Shown in pieces: positions 59,101 through 64,000 of a stretch of 64,000 nucleotides of DNA. Numbering within the stretch: position 1 is the stretch's first letter; every line of letters begins with the position of its first letter. This stretch comes from Saccharina japonica. Its lineage: Eukaryota > Sar > Phaeophyceae > Laminariales > Laminariaceae. The notes beneath the pieces are model-generated. The model was not told the origin of the DNA, searched no databases, and was given only the letters and a program-made list of their open reading frames with translations. The translations under genes and the position numbers were made by a program. The DNA lies in contig MEHQ01004074.1 in assembly GCA_008828725.1 (NCBI GenBank), forward strand, positions 426,485-490,484. The letters run 5' to 3'.

Positions 59101-62100
59101 AATGTAAATCTATGGGTTGACGGCCTAGATTAGGCCCGTCAAGCCCTGAGACTAAACGTACCAGTTTTAGTGTAGCGAGTTTCTTTGTGGCTGCCCGTTA
59201 ATGGGAGAGGGGGGGGGGGTGACGTACCAATACGCCGCCATGAACGCCCCGCTAACGTATACCGATAGAAAAACTTCAAGATGTGTTTGCATCTCTGGGC
59301 AACGAGCAAGAGGATCGTCAACCATCGCATCGTCTTTTTTGTTCAATGCTGCATTGCTTGCTACCTAGGTGTGCGGAGGAATGGGGAAAATATCGGATGG
59401 AGAATGTCCGGACTGCCGAGGAAGAAAAGTAAAAGCGGAATCCGAAACGTTCAAGGTATGCGCACATGGGGCGGCAGATTATCGGCTCCCACTTGTATCT
59501 TACAGAGCAGATAGATTCCTGACCTGTATGGTCTAGCTCATGTTGCTGGGTGGGAGCCGTATAGTCTGCATGATCTAGGACACGTTTCCTGGCTTAGGTA
59601 CCAGGTATGTGCTATACAGATCCTGCACGATACATAAGTAACGGCAGGTTAGGATATAGATTCTCTATCTGTAGAGGATATATCTGTAGATGATCTTATC
59701 TGTAGATGGTCTATGTGTAGATGATCTATGTGCAGATGGTCTATCTGCAGATGATCTAGGTCGTGATCTGTCCAACGTGTGGAGGTGTGTAAGCCCCGGC
59801 CGAAGCCAGCTCTCACAGATCAGGCGACCAGCCACCCAAATCGAGAAAACAACCCGCAGTGTTACCGCCTTGCCACTCGAAATAACCAGTGTTGCTGTCT
59901 TACCACATTTACCACCCAGACCGACCAGCGTTGCTCTCTCTTGCCACGCGCAACAGGCTGTATTGCTTGTCTTGCCACCCTACACAAGCAGTATTACTGT
60001 CTCGCCCACCATAGCACAAGTACCATTTTCGTCTTACAGCCCGAAACAAGCAGTGTTACTTTCTTCCCACCCCAAGGAAAGAGCACGATTACACTTCCCT
60101 ACTATTCCACCCGAAACAAACAGTATTTATGTCTCGCTACACGGGTCAAGCAGTATTACTGTCTCACCGCTCGGAACAAGAAGCAGCACTCTCTCGCAGC
60201 CCGAAACAAGGATTATTTCTTTCATACACACCACCCTAATCCTGCCCTCCATAAACGGCGCTTGAGAGGTTGACATGACGATGGGCGTTCCTGCCCCCAT
60301 GTTGGACCTCTGGGGAAATGTTCCACTAAACAGCGATCACTCACACACCCCGTGAAGCACGGAGCGTGGCCACTCTGCCACCCCCCCCCCCTTTTGCGAA
60401 ACGCTTCCTTAAAAAGCCTGTTGAGACCCAGGTAGAAATGACTACCAGCTATCAGAACGACCAAACAATTGAGAAGAATCGCGCTTTTCGCGAACCGTCT
60501 AGGGTCTGCAGCACGTGTATTTAACTGCATCAACCCCTACCTACCTACTGTACCTAGTACCTTCCTGTACCTTACTGTACCTACTGTGGTACGAGTCTTC
60601 ATCGGTTTTGGAGCTCCGCCATACAGCACACACATATATATATATATATTATACGTTTTATTTCATTCATACTATTTCAAGACATTAAGTAATTTCGACA
60701 CCAAGAGGGACACGATATATAGCTCCATGCCGCTAGCGAGTTTGTATACCTTACAGTGTAGTGCAGTGTCCGCGACTCACACTATACGCCACCTTCCATG
60801 TAGTCCAGCAGCACGGGGTAGCTACGTGCGTGTCGTCGATGCTGTAATCGCACGTTAGTTTCGTCCGTTTTCGCTTCTCCGAAGTCCCAAAATAGTACAG
60901 GGTTACGACTAGGTGTAGTGGGTACCCCCACGTGAAGAACACCCAGGATAAGAACATTCTGGAGTTAAGGACGATCAAAACGGCTTGTCCCACCTATACC
61001 AAAAGCTATACCAGGTACTTCGTATATATATTTAAAACAAAAACAAAAAAAAACAGCTGTGAGATCGAGGATTTCGTCGAAATTCATCTTTAACAGCTGA
61101 TTGTAATACTTCGACCCTATCTATTGCCCACTACAGATAAGAGCAACATGCTGTCAAGAGCGCGTGTTTCAGCTTAATATCAATATTATCACGGGGTGCT
61201 CTTAGCCCGGGGTACCCATTGTACACTGATTTTCTCTCTTCGAAACCTTCCATGGGGTGGCAGGTAGTCATGCCCGCCGGTGTTTTGCCAGGGCACACCA
61301 TCACCTTCCCTGGGAAAGGCGCGCAGCATCCTGGCCAATGGGATGGAAACTTGCGAGTCGTGGCCGTCCAGCTTCCACACGCTAGGTTCGAGCGGGAAGG
61401 TAAGAGAAAACAAAAGGTCACCAACCACTATTTTTTCCGTGTGCACCCACCCATCCACCCACCCACTCACCCACCCATGCACCCACGGCAGTGACATCAG
61501 CAAGCCAACTATTGTTGAAGTGGTTGGACGAACTTCTTGCGTGCTATTAACAATAACAGAGGTTTTGGCAAGGGAGAGATAGGCGTGTAGGGTATATAAT
61601 GGTGGTGGAAGGCGCCTTTAAGAAGGGGAGAAGAGTGGGAGATTGCTGCCGTAGAGGGACGATGGAAGGGACACCGCTTCGATATCGATTTTATTTTGTC
61701 GAAGCGGAACATGTACGATACAGTTTTTTTTTTTTTTTTTTTTTTTTTCCATCCCATTTATTATCTTCGCCCTTCCTTTCTCTCTCCTCCCTAGTCGTAA
61801 CTCAGATCCGGGGTCACAAAGTAGGCTCCTCTCCCTCCTCCGCCACTACGGTTCTTGCCTTGCATTTTTATCGCGAGAAGACTTCAGCCTTTCCTTCCCT
61901 CGTCGACTCGCATCGAATTGCGCCTACCCACGCTACTATTAATTGGCGCTCTCAGCAGTTGATTCCGTTTTTTATTTATTTTTGCAAATAAACTCAAAAG
62001 TCCGACCCACGTGAGATTCGAACTCCAGACATCAACGTTCAGAAGCGTTCGAGGTTACCTCTAGACCATCGGGGCGACCGACTGCATGTCGGAACGCAAA

Positions 62101-62890
62101 AAGAAAAATCCATAACAATAAATGAACAGGCGTATTGCTCGTGGAGTGAAGGGTCGTGCCTTGCCGACTGCCAAGCAACGACCCCGGCATGTTGGTTTCC
62201 GAAAGCGCGTCTTTTGGGACCTAAGTATAGAGTCCAAAAATGATACGGTTCGTCTTATCAACCGTCTTATCAACCGTCTTATCAGCCGTCTTCTCAACCG
62301 TCTTCTCAACAGTAGTATCAACCGTCTTCTCAACCGTCTTCTCAAAATGACCTTATCAATCACATTTAATCATGTATAATACTGTATGAGTGCACAGTAA
62401 CACGAGCAGTATCACGCGGCACTCGTACCGTGCAACTCCTTCCTTACATTTCAGTTCGGACAACAAAACATGATGTCACCCGACGTGTTACTACGGCAAG
62501 GACACGAATAACTTTTTTTTTCCTTCTGAAGCAAATACTAATATGTCTGACTGGTGGAGCTTCTCAACTGGGGATATGCCCAATAAGGCATGCCCCTTAT
62601 CGTTCTTTTTTACTACATCGTTTTTTTGTTACAGACCTAGGCCATGGGATTGCTCATTGCTAGGTTAAGTAGGCGTTTTCTCCCTAAACCCAAGTTTTGG
62701 ATGAGAGGTAGAGCTCTTCAAGCGAGAGGCCTCATAAATTGTCAGGTGTACGTACAGTACCCCTGTCATAGCGTATATAGCACGCATGTGTATAACGTAT
62801 GTTGCGGGGCGTTTGGCCGTCTTGCAGAATGCCCGTACGCGAGGCGTACGTAGGTACGCGATACCATTACCTATAGGTCTTTCCGCATTA

Positions 62891-62941
<51 letters not shown>

Positions 62942-63080
62942 ACCTGCCTGCCTGCCTGCCTGCCTGTGCCCAGGTGCACACCTCTTGTATAGGGCCAAGA
63001 TTTCCCTCACCGACGCTCTCTTGGGGTTCTGGCGCAGGCTGACTCTGCCCGACGGGATGCGCGTGCCCATTATCCACGAT
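53149..63080 (+). CDS. ER/secretory-pathway class I DnaJ (Hsp40) co-chaperone, 3' partial
   Basis: The exons are 53149-53442, 55686-55757, 56858-56977, 57535-57687, 58286-58522, 59369-59455, 61264-61399 and 62974 onward; all introns are GT-AG and phase 0 except the seventh (phase 1). Residues 1-31 form a hydrophobic signal peptide ending VAAVA, placing it in the secretory pathway. The J domain (48-122) has MLHPDK at 75-80 and continues INQAHEILGDPIRRQKYDMG. A short Gly/Phe region follows. Four zinc motifs are CHTCGATG (197), CSLCEGKG (214), CKVCGGMG (291, split across an intron) and CPDCRGRK (305). The second-to-third gap is long, with a His run and a Glu-rich stretch. The C-terminal domain includes GHTITFPGKGAQHPGQWDGN and SLTDALLGFWRRLTLPDGM. 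It should stimulate an ER Hsp70 (BiP) as Scj1/ERdj3-type proteins do. The end of exon 8 is unresolved; a GC donor at about 63081 is possible. The remaining C-terminus lies past the window or in unseen exons. Confidence 0.9.
53842..54552. mobile_element. Harbinger-like element carrying a coding-like insert, TTA duplication
   Basis: The ends GGGCCGTTTTTAACGAC match as inverted repeats and are flanked by TTA at 53839-53841 and 54553-54555. Subterminal TTGCTATTTTGGCAA and AACTTGCCAA words repeat. The ends resemble the GGGCCC...TTAACGA ends of the MITEs at 2710 and 14371. The middle (about 54000-54175) keeps an open frame with GQLDDTLVEAWVAWRRIQAY, not repeat-like, perhaps a captured gene piece. 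It lies in intron 1 of the DnaJ gene. Confidence 0.8.
55803..56040 (-). repeat. Dispersed GATCTGTATGG repeat, copy 3 (inverted)
   Basis: The reverse complement carries the GGGTGGGAGCCGTATATAAC and CATGATCTAC blocks of the 5672 family, with extra CATACAGATCATCTACAGAT units. In intron 2 of the DnaJ gene. Confidence 0.8.
56470..56655 (+). mobile_element. tRNA-derived SINE, 5'-truncated copy 3
   Basis: The body and tail of the 10069 family only (TTCTCGCGATAAAAATTCAA, ATGTGACCCCGGATCTGAGT, AAATGGGATGG, A-run); the tRNA head is missing. In intron 2 of the DnaJ gene, about 200 bp before exon 3. Confidence 0.85.
57794..57866. repeat. Short inverted repeat CTCTGAACCGAAAT
   Basis: CTCTGAACCGAAATGTAAG at 57794 is mirrored by ATATTTCGGTTCAGAG at 57851, with a loop of about 38 bp. 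In intron 4 of the DnaJ gene; a small MITE or hairpin remnant. Confidence 0.6.
58709..58905. repeat. Interstitial telomere-like CCCTAA and CCGAAC tracts
   Basis: ACTCTAACACTTACCCTAAC and CCTAGCCCTGACCCTAG (58709-58750) are degenerate CCCTAA units. A second stretch at 58820-58905 is built from CCGAACC/CGAACCCGAA hexamers. Both lie in intron 5 of the DnaJ gene and are too diverged and short to be a chromosome end. Confidence 0.6.
59515..59785 (+). repeat. Dispersed GATCTGTATGG repeat, copy 4
   Basis: Contains CTGTATGGTCTAGCTCATGT, GGGTGGGAGCCGTATAGTCT and GATCTAGGACACGTTTCC, then a tandem GATGATCT(A/T)TCTGTAGAT run (59690-59760). It starts 60 bp after exon 6 of the DnaJ gene. Confidence 0.85.
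59870..60230. repeat. Minisatellite of AACAAGCAGTATTACTGTCT units
   Basis: About eight imperfect units of 38-50 bp contain GAAACAAGCAGT(A/G)TTACT and a C/T-rich GTCTTGCCACCC part. In intron 6 of the DnaJ gene. Confidence 0.75.
61726..62080 (-). mobile_element. tRNA-derived SINE, inverted copy 4
   Basis: Read on the - strand it starts with a tRNA-like head (GGTCGCCCCGATGGTCTAGA, B-box GAGTTCGAATC), continues with the family body and ends in a T-run (A-run on -) of about 27 bases. The head's acceptor and T stems do not pair well, so it is not a functional tRNA gene. In intron 7 of the DnaJ gene. Confidence 0.85.
62237..62347. repeat. 12-bp minisatellite TTATCAACCGTC
   Basis: About nine head-to-tail units, CTTATCAACCGT with CTTCTCAACCGT variants. 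In intron 7 of the DnaJ gene. Confidence 0.9.
62891..62967. repeat. CCTG tetranucleotide microsatellite at a splice acceptor
   Basis: About nineteen CCTG units with one interruption near 62941 end 6 bp before the CAG acceptor (62971-62973) of DnaJ exon 8. It occupies the place of the pyrimidine tract. Confidence 0.9.
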
Positions 63081-63326
63081 CAGGCGAGATATATTATGTC
63101 TGAGGACGGCCCGTCACCGAGAAAAGAGCACCGGTCTAAAAACCTACCGGTAGTACAGCCAGTGTTGACGGTCATATCATAGCAGGCGGCCGAAAAAGCT
63201 TTTTGTTTTCGATAATTGCCCCGTCACGCCTCTATTTTTGTTACTGCGGGGGACCATTATAGTAAACACTAGTAAACAGAACCAAATATTGTTAGTAAAA
63301 AGAGGGAAATATATAGTTTTTTGTGT

Positions 63327-63747
63327 GGTGTCCGGTAATAAATGCCATCACTGGACATATTTGGGCGCGAGAGGGGATGTACTCATGTCGTGCATGGCGG
63401 TAGCCGTATGACCATAGACCCTCGCATCCCTACAATGTCGGGACGGAGCACGTTGAGTTTTCACCAACCAGGCAGACATTGCTTGCACCAAGCGCGAAGC
63501 GAAGCGTGAGGTGTTGATAGTTTTTTTGTGTCTACCATAGGTCCTATTGGCTATGGTGTCCGGTAATAAATGCCATCACTGGACATATTTGGGCGCGAGA
63601 GGGGTTGTACTCATGTCGTGCATGGCGGTAGCCGTATGACCATAGACCCTCGCATCCCTACAATGTCGGGACAGAGCACGTTGAGTTTTCACCAACCAGG
63701 CAGACATTGCTTGCACCAAGCGCGAAGCGAAGCGTGAGGTGTTGAGT
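63327..63747 (+). repeat. Direct duplication of a 193-bp dispersed repeat
   Basis: Units at 63327-63519 and 63555-63747 are nearly identical (two or three base differences), from GGTGTCCGGTAATAAATGCC to AAGCGTGAGGTGTTGA, with 35 bp between. Diverged single copies are at 37630 and, inverted, 12961. The high identity points to a recent local duplication. Nothing coding is seen from 63.3 kb to the window end. Confidence 0.9.
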
Positions 63748-64000
63748 GGGGGGGGCTCAGTGAAAGACTACGGCGAACACTCGCGGTCCCTTGCATCGAT
63801 ATCTACCCGCACGGCCGTTCAACCTCGCCTTCGAACCGTAACGTTTCTCCTGGAGGCTGTCACAAAAAAGTCCTGTTTCCTGGCTGGACTTTATCACGAG
63901 GTCCCCAGGATGTTTGGTCATGGGGATTTATCGTCACGAAGCGTGTCCCCCTTTTCTCTGTGTTCGGTGAACACCTTGTTTCATTTTCGTTTTAAATGCC

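Overview
The window reads as nuclear DNA from an intron-rich eukaryote with a repeat-laden genome. Coding sequence is split into short exons by GT-AG introns of roughly 0.6-4.9 kb. The introns are filled with non-LTR retrotransposon remains, tRNA-derived SINEs, terminal-inverted-repeat (TIR) elements, minisatellites and CTG/CAG, poly-C and CCATC tracts. No operons or bacterial-style gene packing are seen. An alga, perhaps a stramenopile such as a brown alga, is a plausible host, but that rests on general impression (poly-Ala/Gln tracts, intron style), not on a diagnostic sequence. One ambiguous base (n) sits at 3224.

Three genes can be rebuilt exon by exon, all on the + strand. (1) 8699-16928: a four-exon, 270-residue homologue of PDAP1/HASPP28 with a SAP-like domain at its C-terminus. 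(2) 34363-42072, probably starting at 31269: an E2 ubiquitin-conjugating-like protein in which His occupies the apparent catalytic-Cys position, with a long Ala/Gly/Ser-rich tail. (3) 53149 to at least 63080: a secreted or ER-type class I DnaJ co-chaperone in eight or more exons, with signal peptide, J domain, four CxxCxGxG-type zinc motifs and the start of the C-terminal substrate-binding domain. It is cut off by the window end. Exon phases agree at every supported junction, and 10 of 12 inferred introns are phase 0.

Less certain exons lie on the - strand at 7994-8422 (divergent from the PDAP1 gene), 23594-24628, 26814-26937 and 49509-49844, and on the + strand at about 52326-52560 and 48764-49117. 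No functions are recognised for these.

Layout: 1-221 is the end of a tyrosine-recombinase (DIRS or Crypton type) pseudogene. 1620-3846 holds MITEs, including a three-fold nested TIR element. 4.0-8.0 kb has no supported gene. 8.0-17 kb is the PDAP1 gene and its divergent neighbour. 17-23.5 kb is mostly minisatellites and CTG tracts. 23.6-28 kb is a possible - strand gene. 28-31.3 kb is repeats, including a CCATC array. 31.3-42.1 kb is the E2-like gene, with an antisense LINE in a 4.9-kb intron. 42-48 kb is satellites. 48.3-51.9 kb holds two large TIR-bounded elements. 53-63.1 kb is the DnaJ gene, and 63.3-63.75 kb is a tandem duplication of a dispersed repeat.

The three genes belong to general housekeeping roles (nucleic-acid-binding phosphoprotein, ubiquitin-system pseudoenzyme, ER folding) and show no sign of acting in one pathway.
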